The notes: a model not told the origin generated them from the letters alone. A DNA stretch of 64,000 bases from Rhizobacter terrae (GCF_003852895.1 NZ_QUSW01000001.1:558001-622000), one strand, 5' to 3'. Counted from the stretch's first letter, positions 41,280 to 50,198 are shown. Made by a program: numbers and translations.

Positions 41280-42911
41280 CTACTTGTCCACAGCCTGCGC
41301 AAGGAGGCGGTGCACCACCGGCGGCTGGTCGCCGACGTGGAAGGCAAGGCGCCGCTCACGCAGCGACAGGTCGAAGGCGCTCATGCGCTCGAAGTGGCGC
41401 AGGTGCTCCACCCACGACTCATCCACGAAGTGCTCGATGTAGCGCGCCGGGTCCGCCGGGTCGCGGAACAGCCCCCAGGACAACATGCCGTGGCGCAGCC
41501 GGTTGCGGCGGCTCTCCTGCATCACCGAGAGGAATTCATCGGTGCGCGCCGGGTCGATCCTGTATTCCACGGTGATGAGCACCGGCCCTTCATGCGGGTC
41601 GAGCTCGATGTCCGTGCCCGGCGGGCGGGCGAACTGCGCAGGCGTGAGGTCCTCCACCACGCCGGATTCCACGTTGAAGCGCTGCGTGATGAACAGGCAC
41701 AGGATGGCCAGGCCCGAAGCAATCATCAGGCTGGTGTGCACGCTGGTCCACGTCGCGACCTGGCCCCACACGGCGGCGCCGACGGCACAGCTGCCCATCA
41801 AGGCCATCTGGTAGATCGACATGCCGCGGGCACGCACCCAGTCCGGCAGCACGAGCTGCGCGGACACGGTCAGCGAGTTGGCCGCGGAGATCCATGCGCC
41901 ACCGGCCACCACCATCGCCGGCATCGCGATCCACAGCTCGGACGTGATGCCCACCACCAGCATCGCCGACGCCTGGATCACCGTGCCCCAGGTGACGATG
42001 TCGTCGCGCGACGCAGCGGCACGCAGCCGAGGCAGGAACATCGCCGCGACGATCGCGCCCGCCCCCATGCAGGCCAGCAGCACGGTGAAGGTGCGCGCGC
42101 CGCCGCCGTGCAGGCTCTTGGCCACCAGCGGCAGCAGCGCCATCAAGGCCATGGACTGCAGGAAGAAGATGCCCACGCGGATCAGCACCGCATGCATGCG
42201 CCGGGACTGCCGCACGTACTGCAGGCCCACGCGCATCGCGCCGACGAAGCGCTCGCCAGGCAGCGCACTGACCTTCTGCTCGCGCTTCCATCGGCGAATG
42301 ATGAAGAAGGCCCCCACCGACAGCACGGCGTTGAGCGCGAACACGTAGGCGCTGCCCAGGCTCGCGATGATGGCGCCCGCCAGGATGGGTCCGATGATGC
42401 GCGACGCATTCATCGCCACGCCGTTGAGCGCCAGTGCCGCCGGCAAATGCGCACGCGGCACCAGCTCCGGAACGATGGCCGCGAACACCGGCCAGCGCAT
42501 GGCCAGGCCGATGCCGTTGGCGAAGGTGAGCGCCAGCAGCAGCGGTGCACTGATGCCGTCGGCGCTCACCACCAGGCAGATCACGATGGCCACGGCCGCG
42601 ACCCACACCTGCGTGATCATGAAGTAGTGCCGGCGGTCGAGGATGTCCGCCAGTGCGCCGCTGGGCACGCCCAGCAGGAACACCGGCAGCGTGGACGCCG
42701 ACTGCACCAGCGCGACCATGATGGGCGACGGGCTCAGCGAGGTCATGAGCCAGGCCGCGGCCACGTCGTTCATCCACATGCAGACGTTGGCCGCCACCCA
42801 CACGCCCCACAGCATGCGGAACACGGGGTTGATGAGCGGCGTCCAGGCAGACACCGTGGCGACGGGCGGAACGGGAGCCAGGGGCTGGGGTTCGGGAGGC
42901 GTCGCGCTCAT
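41280..42911 (-). CDS. MFS transporter (EntS-like) with C-terminal ABM-like domain
   Basis: A 543-residue MFS_3/EntS-type exporter with about 12 helices from residue 25 to 420. GVPSGALADILDRRHYF is the MFS motif A loop. The C-terminal ~110 residues (VLITVEYRIDPARTDEFLSVMQ...WVEHLRHFERM) look like an antibiotic-biosynthesis-monooxygenase/ABM ferredoxin-like domain. The role of that tail is unknown. The frame is open 243 bases upstream, but the family starts near ATG 42911. TATGGT lies 8 bases before it. Confidence 0.88.
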   Translation of the reverse strand: MSATPPEPQPLAPVPPVATVSAWTPLINPVFRMLWGVWVAANVCMWMNDVAAAWLMTSLSPSPIMVALVQSASTLPVFLLGVPSGALADILDRRHYFMITQVWVAAVAIVICLVVSADGISAPLLLALTFANGIGLAMRWPVFAAIVPELVPRAHLPAALALNGVAMNASRIIGPILAGAIIASLGSAYVFALNAVLSVGAFFIIRRWKREQKVSALPGERFVGAMRVGLQYVRQSRRMHAVLIRVGIFFLQSMALMALLPLVAKSLHGGGARTFTVLLACMGAGAIVAAMFLPRLRAAASRDDIVTWGTVIQASAMLVVGITSELWIAMPAMVVAGGAWISAANSLTVSAQLVLPDWVRARGMSIYQMALMGSCAVGAAVWGQVATWTSVHTSLMIASGLAILCLFITQRFNVESGVVEDLTPAQFARPPGTDIELDPHEGPVLITVEYRIDPARTDEFLSVMQESRRNRLRHGMLSWGLFRDPADPARYIEHFVDESWVEHLRHFERMSAFDLSLRERRLAFHVGDQPPVVHRLLAQAVDK

Positions 42912-43005
42912 GGCCTGCGACCATACCATTGGTAGCGCTATCAAGCGGTTCGCAATGTCCACAATGCGGCCGCACCGAACGGCGCTGCAGACGCCCAGGA
43001 GACGA

Positions 43006-44253
43006 TCAGCTGCAGGACGGCCCGACCGGCGACTCGCGCACGCCGCTGCGCCTGAGTTCCGGCCGGTCGTAGGGAACGTAGCCCATCCAGAACCACGGCA
43101 GGCAGCTGCGGCCCACCAGCGCTTCCACCGCGGGGAAGAACATGCGGTCGCCACGCGCGCTGTTGGCCAGCATCACGATGCCCGTGCCCGACTGCGGGAA
43201 CAGCAGCATGAAGTTGTTGGTACCGTCGTCGTTGCCTTCCTTGAACAGCGCCTGTCCGTAGGGCGACTGGTAGCTGATCCAGCCATGCGCGGAGCTGAGC
43301 CGGATGGACTCGTTCACCCGCGTCTCGCCCGGCAGTTGCGACGGGAACTCCTGAGGCGACACGATGGCCAGCTGCGGCTCGAACATGCGGCGCACCGCCG
43401 GCTTGCCGACCTTCCAGTCGCGCAGCAGACCTGCGGCCAGGTGCGTCATGTCATGCAAGGTGGTGTCCATGCTGGCCGCGGCCACGGCGCGCATGCGGCG
43501 CGGATGCGCAAACGCCGTCCCGTCGGCACGGTAGTGCGTCGTCGCCAGCGCGGCGTTCTCGATCTGCCAGGTGAGGCTGGAGTTCGTGAGCCCGTAGGGG
43601 GCGAACACCTTCGCCTTCAGCAATTGCTCCACGGGCTCCTGCGTCTTCAGCTCGACCAGCAGTTGCAGCAGTTGGATGCCCTCGCCCGAGTACACGAAGC
43701 GCGACCCCGGGTCGAAATGAATGCCCAGCTTCTTCCCCTCGATGAACCAGCGCCAGTTGGGCAGGCCGCTGCTGTGGGTGAGCAGCATGCGCGGGGTGAT
43801 GCGCTTCCAGCGTTCATCGCCTGCGAGCTCCGCGAACTGGCGGTACTCGGCGATGCCGCCAGGCAGTTGCTCGCCCAGGGGCTGGTCCAGCGAAATGAGG
43901 CCTTCCTGCGCGAGCTGCATCACGGCCGTGGCGAAGGTCGGCTTGGTGAGCGATGCAGCGCTCATCACCGTCTCGGGCGTCATGGGCCGCTTCGATGCCA
44001 CATCCGCGAAGCCGCGGCCGGTCATCAGCACGATGCGACCGTCCTGCACCAGGCCCAGGGCGAGGCCGGGCACCTGGGCCTTGTCCATCAGGCCATCGAT
44101 GGTCGACTCGATCTGCGCCTGCGACAAGCCGCCGCTGCCATCCAGCCGATGGAAGAGCGGCGATGCGGCAGAAGGGGCGGATGCCGGTGCGTCAGGCTGG
44201 GCCGCGACGCTGCCCAGCGCGAACACGAGGCACGCGGCGAGCAGCCGCCTCAT
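43006..44253 (-). CDS. Serine hydrolase, class C beta-lactamase-like
   Basis: A 415-residue secreted hydrolase with signal peptide MRRLLAACLVFALGSVAAQ. The SxxK motif is in MSAASLTKPTFATAV (Ser nucleophile) and FVYSGEGIQLL is the YxN-equivalent. The fold is that of penicillin-binding proteins, esterases and class C beta-lactamases; no residue proves beta-lactamase activity. The ATG overlaps the stop of the upstream unknown secreted protein by 4 bases, so the two act as a unit. Confidence 0.88.
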   Translation of the reverse strand: MRRLLAACLVFALGSVAAQPDAPASAPSAASPLFHRLDGSGGLSQAQIESTIDGLMDKAQVPGLALGLVQDGRIVLMTGRGFADVASKRPMTPETVMSAASLTKPTFATAVMQLAQEGLISLDQPLGEQLPGGIAEYRQFAELAGDERWKRITPRMLLTHSSGLPNWRWFIEGKKLGIHFDPGSRFVYSGEGIQLLQLLVELKTQEPVEQLLKAKVFAPYGLTNSSLTWQIENAALATTHYRADGTAFAHPRRMRAVAAASMDTTLHDMTHLAAGLLRDWKVGKPAVRRMFEPQLAIVSPQEFPSQLPGETRVNESIRLSSAHGWISYQSPYGQALFKEGNDDGTNNFMLLFPQSGTGIVMLANSARGDRMFFPAVEALVGRSCLPWFWMGYVPYDRPELRRSGVRESPVGPSCS

Positions 44254-44879
44254 GAAGCGTCGCTGGTCTCCACCCGCAACAGCTTGCCGGTGTGTGATTC
44301 GAATTCGCAGCGATAGGTGAAGGGCACGAGGTTCATGCCAGGCGCACGTTCGACGGCGCCCTGGGCTTCGAGCAGCGTGTGTTCATTGGGTGCCGGCCGC
44401 AGCTTGCGCGAATCCGAACCGAAGGCAATGCGGCCCACGCGCGGATACTTCTGTTTCAAGGCCGCAGCAGTTGCGCTCTCGCAGGCTTCGGGCGAGACGC
44501 TGGCCAGGTCGGGCTCCCAGGCCTTGGCGGCACGGCCCGCGCCGCTCACGCCGGTCTCGCGGAACATCGCACCCGAGGTGCCGCCGGTGGTCGAGTTGTA
44601 GGCACAGCTGTAGCTGAAACTGACCTGCTCGCCACCGGGCCGGCGGTAGCGGCCCTCGCCCTTCACGCCAAGCTCTTCTTCGGGCGTGGGCGAGATCTGG
44701 CGCTTGGCGCCGATGAACTCGACCTCCTGCGCATCCTTGCCGCGCATGCGCTTGACCGTGTCGGCCACAGCGTTCTCGCACTTGTCAGCCGCCTTGCCGT
44801 GTTCGGCGGGCAGCTCCGCGGCACCGGCGGCGGTACACAACATCCAGGCGGCAAGGGCAATACAGCGGGTCGGGGTCAT
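44250..44879 (-). CDS. Uncharacterised secreted protein
   Basis: A 209-residue protein I do not recognise. The signal peptide is MTPTRCIALAAWMLCTAAGAA. The mature part has two similar halves: an N-terminal one with CENAVADTVKRMRGKDAQEVEF...VSFSYSCAYNSTTGGTSG and a C-terminal one with CESATAAALKQKYPRVGRIAFG...VPFTYRCEFESHTGKLL. That looks like an internal duplication of about 90 residues, each half with two cysteines that could pair. It is coupled to the serine hydrolase gene. An earlier in-frame start is less likely than the ATG with the signal. Confidence 0.75.
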   Translation of the reverse strand: MTPTRCIALAAWMLCTAAGAAELPAEHGKAADKCENAVADTVKRMRGKDAQEVEFIGAKRQISPTPEEELGVKGEGRYRRPGGEQVSFSYSCAYNSTTGGTSGAMFRETGVSGAGRAAKAWEPDLASVSPEACESATAAALKQKYPRVGRIAFGSDSRKLRPAPNEHTLLEAQGAVERAPGMNLVPFTYRCEFESHTGKLLRVETSDAS

Positions 44880-44987
44880 GAAAGGCGCGAAGTCGAGATG
44901 CACGAAGGGGCATGTTCTCGTCTTTCGCGCCCGGGGGCAAGCCGCCAGAGGGAAAGTCCTGCCTCCAGACGCAACTGGATTGGCCAC

Positions 44988-46943
44988 TCAGTTGAACGGC
45001 GAATAGCGCCCGTTCACCGGGCGGCCGGCGGGCGAGAAATCCACCCGCCGGCGCTCCTCGATGCGCTCCTCCCCTCGCCATGCGCCACCCGACAGGCGCC
45101 CTTCCACCAGTTCGTAGCCCATCAGGGCGAACACGCGGTCGCCGCTGAAGATGGGCCGTGCATTGCCATACCAGTCCACGCAGGACGCGACGCAGCCGTC
45201 GTCGCGCTGGCCTTGGCCGTGCGAGTCCAGCTGGCCGAGCGGCGTGAAGGCCAGGTCACGCTGGCGCAGGAAGACCACCGACGCCGCGCCCTGCCCGTCC
45301 GAATACACCCCACCGTGGCGGCGCCGCAGGCCCGGCCCCATCACGGGCAGGCCCAGCATGCCTTCGTTGCGCGACACGGGCTTGTAGAAGAAGCCATGGC
45401 TTCGCGTCTCGCCCTGCATCGCACCGGGCACCACGTGCTTGCCCATCACCTCGGCCGAGCGCCATGCCAGCCGCACGCTGGAAAAATGCAGGTCGCCGTT
45501 GCTGCCGCCCACCAGCAGCGCATCGCTGCCCATCGCCTCGATGCGCTCGACGTGGTGCCCCGGCGACAGCGGCACCGGCTCCATCGTGCGGTCAGCCTGC
45601 CGCACCGCCCACGCGCCGATGCGCAGCACACCCGGTGCCGCGCCGGTATTCAGGCCGCCCCACACCAGCCAGTCGCCGATGAAGCGGTTCTGCACCGAGG
45701 ACCCCGGCATGGCCGGCAGGCTGCGGTAGTGCTCGCGCTGGGCCGAGTCGCGGCCGTCGCCGAAGGCCGACAGCGGCACGCGCAGCAAGGCCATGCCGGT
45801 GCGCGCGAGTTCACTGCCCCACATGCCTTCGCCCACGCCGCCACTGGCCAGCAGCACGTTCAGGTGAGCGCCTTCCTCGAGGAAGGACATCTGGTCGATG
45901 GGCACGCCCGCCGCCTTGAGGCCGGTGGGTGCCGAGCCGTCCAGCGGGATTCGGAAGACCGCCGACGTGCCGCGCTGCCGCCACGAACTCGTCCACACAT
46001 AGACCGAACCCTGCGAGACGTAGAACACACGTCCGGCCGGGCCCATCACCGCGGTGGATTCGCAGCGCAGGCTGGGGCTGGACAGGTCGATGCTGGTGAT
46101 GGTGTGCAACGCCAGCGGCTCGTTGATGTCGAAGTCGTCGTCGGTGCGGTAGATGCGGGTGGCGGGAAGGATGCGCTGGAAGTCTGCCGGCGTCGCATCG
46201 CTGCGCCAGCGGCGGAAGGCGGGCAACTGGTCCAGCGGCACGTCGCCATGCGGCTGAAGGTAGCTGGGCGTGTAGAAGACCAGCTTGTCGCCGATGAGCC
46301 GGCTCGCGTAGTTGCGCGAGGAGTAGTAGTCGAAGCTGCGCAGGTGGTAGGTGGACCGGTAGCGCAGCCGGCCATCGCGAGAGAGCTCGAACAGGCCGAT
46401 CTCCGTGCCGCCGCGCTCGTAGCTGTAGCCGATGACCACCACCGTGCTGCCGGAGATGAGCATCTCGTCGTACCAGGCACCTTGCGGGCTCGACCCGGGC
46501 GCGAAGGCATCGACCATGTGCACCGGCTCCAGGGCATCGCCGCCGACACGCACCGTGAACAGCCGGCCGCGGCGCAGGATCACCAGGTGGTCGCCCGCGC
46601 GCTTGACGATGCCGCCTTCATCCACGCCGGCTGTCTGGTTGTTGGTGATGGAGTCCGGCGCACCGGGCGCGACGGACTTGGCGGATTGCTCCGCCGCGGG
46701 CGCAGCCATCGGCGCAGGTGCCATGTTCATTGCCACGCTGCCCGCCGCATCGGCCATCGAGCGGCGCTGCCGCACGGCGGACGACTCGCTCCAGCGCTTG
46801 AACACCCGCAGGAACTCGGCCTCGCTCTCGAAGGGCTTGAGCGTGTTGCGTGACGCAGCGCTGGCAAGGGGCAGCACGCCACCGGCGGACGCGGCAGCCA
46901 CGGTGGTGAGGGCGTAAGACAGGACGGCGCGGCGGGTGGGCAT
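44988..46943 (-). CDS. Secreted beta-propeller domain protein
   Basis: A 651-residue exported protein. MPTRRAVLSYALTTVAAASAGGV looks like a twin-arginine signal. The domain from about residue 100 matches the Beta_propel family (PF09826 style): NNQTAGVDEGGIVKRAGDHLVILRRGRLFTVRV. Repeated blade strands (TVVVIGYSY, KLVFYTPSYL, VFYVSQGSVYVW) follow. The function is unknown. It lies 109 bases upstream of the unknown secreted protein in the same direction and is divergent from the diheme cytochrome. Confidence 0.85.
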   Translation of the reverse strand: MPTRRAVLSYALTTVAAASAGGVLPLASAASRNTLKPFESEAEFLRVFKRWSESSAVRQRRSMADAAGSVAMNMAPAPMAAPAAEQSAKSVAPGAPDSITNNQTAGVDEGGIVKRAGDHLVILRRGRLFTVRVGGDALEPVHMVDAFAPGSSPQGAWYDEMLISGSTVVVIGYSYERGGTEIGLFELSRDGRLRYRSTYHLRSFDYYSSRNYASRLIGDKLVFYTPSYLQPHGDVPLDQLPAFRRWRSDATPADFQRILPATRIYRTDDDFDINEPLALHTITSIDLSSPSLRCESTAVMGPAGRVFYVSQGSVYVWTSSWRQRGTSAVFRIPLDGSAPTGLKAAGVPIDQMSFLEEGAHLNVLLASGGVGEGMWGSELARTGMALLRVPLSAFGDGRDSAQREHYRSLPAMPGSSVQNRFIGDWLVWGGLNTGAAPGVLRIGAWAVRQADRTMEPVPLSPGHHVERIEAMGSDALLVGGSNGDLHFSSVRLAWRSAEVMGKHVVPGAMQGETRSHGFFYKPVSRNEGMLGLPVMGPGLRRRHGGVYSDGQGAASVVFLRQRDLAFTPLGQLDSHGQGQRDDGCVASCVDWYGNARPIFSGDRVFALMGYELVEGRLSGGAWRGEERIEERRRVDFSPAGRPVNGRYSPFN

Positions 46944-47014
46944 GGCTACTCTCCAAGTGGTGGTTGTTGGAGGGTGATACGCAGGACCCGCGCGAACGGG
47001 GTGACGCCTTCACA

Positions 47015-47047
47015 TTGACCGTACCAATGGAAACATCAAGGTCAATC
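47015..47047. promoter_or_regulatory. ATTGACC inverted repeat in a divergent promoter region
   Basis: ATTGACC (47015-47021) and GGTCAAT (47041-47047) are perfect inverted 7-mers separated by 19 bases. They lie between the beta-propeller and cytochrome genes. TTGACC on each strand also resembles a -35. A TATAGT (47058-47063) could be a -10 for the cytochrome gene. It may be an operator or back-to-back promoters. Confidence 0.45.
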
Positions 47048-47137
47048 GCTGATTTCTATAGTCATCCAGCCGGCGCGTGAGAGGGGTTGCCGAGGGCTGC
47101 GCGGCAATGGCTTTTCAACCGTCACATGGGAGAAGAC

Positions 47138-48508
47138 ATGAAACGCATCCGCCCCTCCTGGAAAGCGCCGCTCGCCGTCGCGACGCTGGCGACTCTGGGC
47201 GCCATCACCGCCACGGCCTTGGCCGACCCCGAAGACTTCCCGTCGCTCGTCAAGCGACTCACGCAGGAAAAACCCAAGTTCGCCAAGCGGCAGCAGGACC
47301 TGCTGAACGCCCGCTACGACCTCGCCGACCGCCCCGCCCAGGGCGTGACCATGACCCGCGGCAAGCCGGTGCAAACCGGTGTTCGCGTCAAGCTGCCGCT
47401 GGGCACAAGCTGGGACGCGCTGGCCGCCATGACGCCGCAGGAGATCAAGGACCGCAAGCTCTGGCCCGCGGGCTTCCTGCCGCTACCGCACCCGCACCAT
47501 GAGGCGGGCGGCATGATCTTCCCGCAGCCGCTGATCGATGAGACCAGGCGCCAGACCCAGCGCGACCTCACCCGCTTCGACCTCGACTTCGACCTGCCGC
47601 AGCACCTGCTTCCGGAATTCCCGGCGCCCGTGTTCCTTACCACGCGGCCTGATCTGGGAGATGTCTCCAAAGGCCAGCTCATCACGCAGGACAACTTCGA
47701 GGCGCTGTTCAAGGGCGTGCTCAACCCGAAGCAGCTCGAAGGCCTGCGCCTCTTGGTCACGCCCTTCCCGCAGCAGCAGTTCAATCTCACGGAGGACCGC
47801 CGCGCACTCAGGCCGCACCCGGGCGTGGCCTGCTTCGACTGCCACGCCAACGGCCACAGCACCGCGGCCACGCACACAGTGGGCGACATCCGGCCCGACG
47901 AACTGCGCCACCGCATCGACACGCCCTCGCTGCGCGGCGTGGGCATCCAGCGGCTGTTCGGCTCGCAGCGCGCCTTGAAGTCGGTGGAAGACTTCACCGA
48001 GTTCGAGCAACGCGCCGCCTACTTCGACGGCGACCCCGCCACCGCCGCGCGCAAGGGCGTGAACCCGCTGGAGCGCGGCAGCCAGGTCCACGCCATGGGT
48101 GAGTTCCAGAACCTGCTGGACTTCCCACCCGCGCCCAAGCTGGACGTGTTCGGCCGGCTCGACCCGGCCAAGGCTTCACCCGATGAGCTGCGCGGCGAGC
48201 AGGTCTTCCACGGCAAGGGCCGCTGCGGCACCTGCCATGCGCCGCCCTACTACACCGACAACCTCATGCACAACCTGCACACCGAGCGCTTCTACACCGA
48301 GGGCGTGACCTTCAACGGGCGCAAGGCCATGCAGGACGGGCCCATCAAGACCTTCCCGCTGCGCGGCATCAAGGACTCGCCGCCCTACCTGCATGACGAC
48401 CGGCTGCTCACGCTGGACGACACGGTGGAATTCTTCAACCTCGTGCTGGGCGTGAAGCTCAACGAGCAGGAGAAGAAAGACCTGGTGGCCTTCATGCGCA
48501 CGCTGTGA
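47138..48508 (+). CDS. Diheme cytochrome c, peroxidase/MauG-like
   Basis: A 456-residue periplasmic protein with a signal peptide (KAPLAVATLATLGAITATALA). Two haem c motifs are present: CFDCH near residue 236 and CGTCH near 365. Overall layout resembles the bacterial cytochrome c peroxidase/MauG superfamily, with a long N-terminal region (about 30-220) that lacks a haem motif. The electron donor and substrate are unknown. GGAGAAG lies before the ATG at 47138; ATG 47126 is an alternative. Confidence 0.82.
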   Translation: MKRIRPSWKAPLAVATLATLGAITATALADPEDFPSLVKRLTQEKPKFAKRQQDLLNARYDLADRPAQGVTMTRGKPVQTGVRVKLPLGTSWDALAAMTPQEIKDRKLWPAGFLPLPHPHHEAGGMIFPQPLIDETRRQTQRDLTRFDLDFDLPQHLLPEFPAPVFLTTRPDLGDVSKGQLITQDNFEALFKGVLNPKQLEGLRLLVTPFPQQQFNLTEDRRALRPHPGVACFDCHANGHSTAATHTVGDIRPDELRHRIDTPSLRGVGIQRLFGSQRALKSVEDFTEFEQRAAYFDGDPATAARKGVNPLERGSQVHAMGEFQNLLDFPPAPKLDVFGRLDPAKASPDELRGEQVFHGKGRCGTCHAPPYYTDNLMHNLHTERFYTEGVTFNGRKAMQDGPIKTFPLRGIKDSPPYLHDDRLLTLDDTVEFFNLVLGVKLNEQEKKDLVAFMRTL

Positions 48509-48572
48509 GCGTGCCTGGCGGCGCGGCTGTGTGCCGGCGCCGCCGGGTGCTTGGCCTGGGGACGACGGCGCC

Positions 48573-49307
48573 TCAGGTCAGCTTGATCTCGTTGTGCACG
48601 TCCTTCACGCCCCAGACGGACCAGGCGTCCATCTCGGCCAGCCGCCGTTCTTCCTCGCGCGTGAGGATGCCCGACAGCGTCACCTCGCCATCGGCAATGT
48701 GGATGCCGATCTGCTCGGCATGCACCATCGGGTCCATCTCGAACACCAGGCGGATGGCGTCCGCCAGTTCGTCGTCGTTGTCTTCCTCGGCGGGCTTCAC
48801 TTCCAGCTTGTTCACCACGTTGCGGCAGCCGGGCGTCCACCAGCCCAGCGCCTCGATGACACGCTTGTGGCTCAGGCTGAGCACTTCACCGGCGAGCGTC
48901 AGTTCGCCCTCGGCCACCGCGAAGGCGATGGTCGCGGAGGGCTCGTCATCGTCGGTCTCGTGGAGGGTCTCCAGCCGGCCCTTGCGGTGCTGGCGGATGG
49001 TGGCGTTGCGCAATTCCGGCTGGGCCAGCAGCGAACGGGAGAAGGCGTCGCAGATCTCTCCGTCGCCGCGCGGCTCGGTGGGCACCAGGCGCAAGGCGTC
49101 GATGACCTGGTCCAGGCCGCACACGCGGCGGGCCAGCTGCATCGCGACCCGCTTGGCCGCGATGTTCTCCACCTCGCCTTCGAGGGTGAGGCCCTTTCCG
49201 TTGGGCACCACATGGATGGGGTACTTGTGCAGGTCGACGCGCGGGTCCAGTTCGAACGCCGCGCGCAACTCCTTGCCGACGTCGTTGTTGCCTTGGGACA
49301 AAGCCAT
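48573..49307 (-). CDS. Protein with tandem BON domains
   Basis: A 244-residue protein without signal peptide, built of about three BON-like units: VGKELRAAFELDPRVDLHKYPIHVVPNGKGLTLEGEVEN, then an ATIAFAVAEGELTLAGEVLSLSHKRVIEALG unit and a DELADAIRLVFEMDPMVHAEQIGIHIADGEVTLSGIL unit. BON domains are usually membrane- or ligand-binding. GGAGG precedes ATG 49307. Acidic DDDE and EEDNDDE linkers separate the units. It probably acts in the cytoplasm or is surface-bound; no function is assigned. Confidence 0.83.
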   Translation of the reverse strand: MALSQGNNDVGKELRAAFELDPRVDLHKYPIHVVPNGKGLTLEGEVENIAAKRVAMQLARRVCGLDQVIDALRLVPTEPRGDGEICDAFSRSLLAQPELRNATIRQHRKGRLETLHETDDDEPSATIAFAVAEGELTLAGEVLSLSHKRVIEALGWWTPGCRNVVNKLEVKPAEEDNDDELADAIRLVFEMDPMVHAEQIGIHIADGEVTLSGILTREEERRLAEMDAWSVWGVKDVHNEIKLT

Positions 49308-49421
49308 GTCGAAGTCCTCCGGTGTGCCGCCGCGACGCGCAACGGGCCCGGGGCATCTTCGCCCCGCCAGCCAATCGCGGCTACCGCCGAACCTCGCCGG
49401 CTGTAGGGGCAATTCCGGGCC

Positions 49422-49841
49422 CTAGCGGAGTTCCTTGCGGACCATCAGCTTCAGACCCGACCAGGTCTCGTTCACCGCGCAGACCTTCACGTCCACCCAG
49501 CCCATGGGCAACACGACCTCGCGGATCACGTCCTCGGTGATGTCGGTGGGCACCTTGGCCGACTTCTTGGGCCACGACACCCACAGGACGGAATCCGGCG
49601 CCAGGGTCTGCCGCATCTTCTTCGCCTGCGCGGCCAGCACCTTGCGTTCGGTCACGAACAGGTGCACCAGGCCCGTCTTCGCATCCGCCCTGGACACCAG
49701 CTCGGCGCCCTCTGGCCAGGGCACGACGAGCGTTCGGTAGGCCATCGGCGCATCGATGACGAAGACGCGCAGGCCAGGCTGGATGCCCAGCTTTTTCGGC
49801 AAGGGTGTGCCGGAATACCCGGCGTTGCTCGCGGTGCTCAT
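49422..49841 (-). CDS. DUF3052 family protein
   Basis: A 139-residue cytosolic protein with the DUF3052 pattern: GYSGTPLPKKLGIQPGLRVFVIDAP at the start and LWVSWPKKSAKVPTDITEDVIREVVLPMGWVDVKVCAVNETWSGLKLMVRK at the end. No function is known. The family sequence fixes ATG 49841. It is divergent from the YkgJ-type gene over 24 bases, with a TAGGAT 8 bases before the start and no Shine-Dalgarno sequence. Confidence 0.87.
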   Translation of the reverse strand: MSTASNAGYSGTPLPKKLGIQPGLRVFVIDAPMAYRTLVVPWPEGAELVSRADAKTGLVHLFVTERKVLAAQAKKMRQTLAPDSVLWVSWPKKSAKVPTDITEDVIREVVLPMGWVDVKVCAVNETWSGLKLMVRKELR

Positions 49842-49865
49842 GGCCGGCGATCCTAAACTCGCCGC
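49842..49865. promoter_or_regulatory. 24-base divergent gap with overlapping -10 boxes
   Basis: The gap between DUF3052 and YkgJ-type genes contains TAAACT (49854-49859) reading to the right, 6 bases before ATG, and TAGGAT (49855-49850) reading to the left, 8 bases before ATG. The two hexamers overlap by two bases. The gap is too short for leaders or for separate -35 boxes outside the coding regions. Confidence 0.5.
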
Positions 49866-50198
49866 ATGTCCACCCCCGCCAACCCCTGCACCCGCTGCGG
49901 CGCCTGCTGCGCCAGCTTCCACGTCGACTTCGCCCGCGACGAGCTGGACGAGGAAGGCGGCCACGTGCCCGGGGGCTTGGCGGTGGATGTCACCGGGCAC
50001 ACCTGCCGCATGCGCGGCACCGACCATGCCCAGCCGCGCTGCGCCGCCCTGGTGGGCACGGTGGGCGTGAAGGCGCACTGTGGCATCTACGAATGGCGCC
50101 CGTCGCCTTGCCGGGAGTTCGGCCTGCGCGCTCCGCTGGGCGTGGGCGACGAGGCCTGCAACCGCGCCCGCCAGCGGCACGGCCTGCCGCCGCTGTGA
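49866..50198 (+). CDS. YkgJ family cysteine cluster protein
   Basis: A 110-residue protein of the YkgJ/CxxCxxCC family: CTRCGACCASFHVDF at the N-terminus, then CRMRG, RCAALVG, HCGIYEWRPSPCREFG and ACNRARQRHG. The conserved cysteines probably bind zinc or an Fe-S cluster. Its role is not established. It appears leaderless, with TAAACT 6 bases before the ATG. Confidence 0.9.
   Translation: MSTPANPCTRCGACCASFHVDFARDELDEEGGHVPGGLAVDVTGHTCRMRGTDHAQPRCAALVGTVGVKAHCGIYEWRPSPCREFGLRAPLGVGDEACNRARQRHGLPPL

Noticed and set aside
43006-44253. Antibiotic-resistance beta-lactamase
   Set aside because: The SxxK serine-hydrolase fold is shared by many esterases and peptidases. Nothing in the sequence shows beta-lactamase activity.
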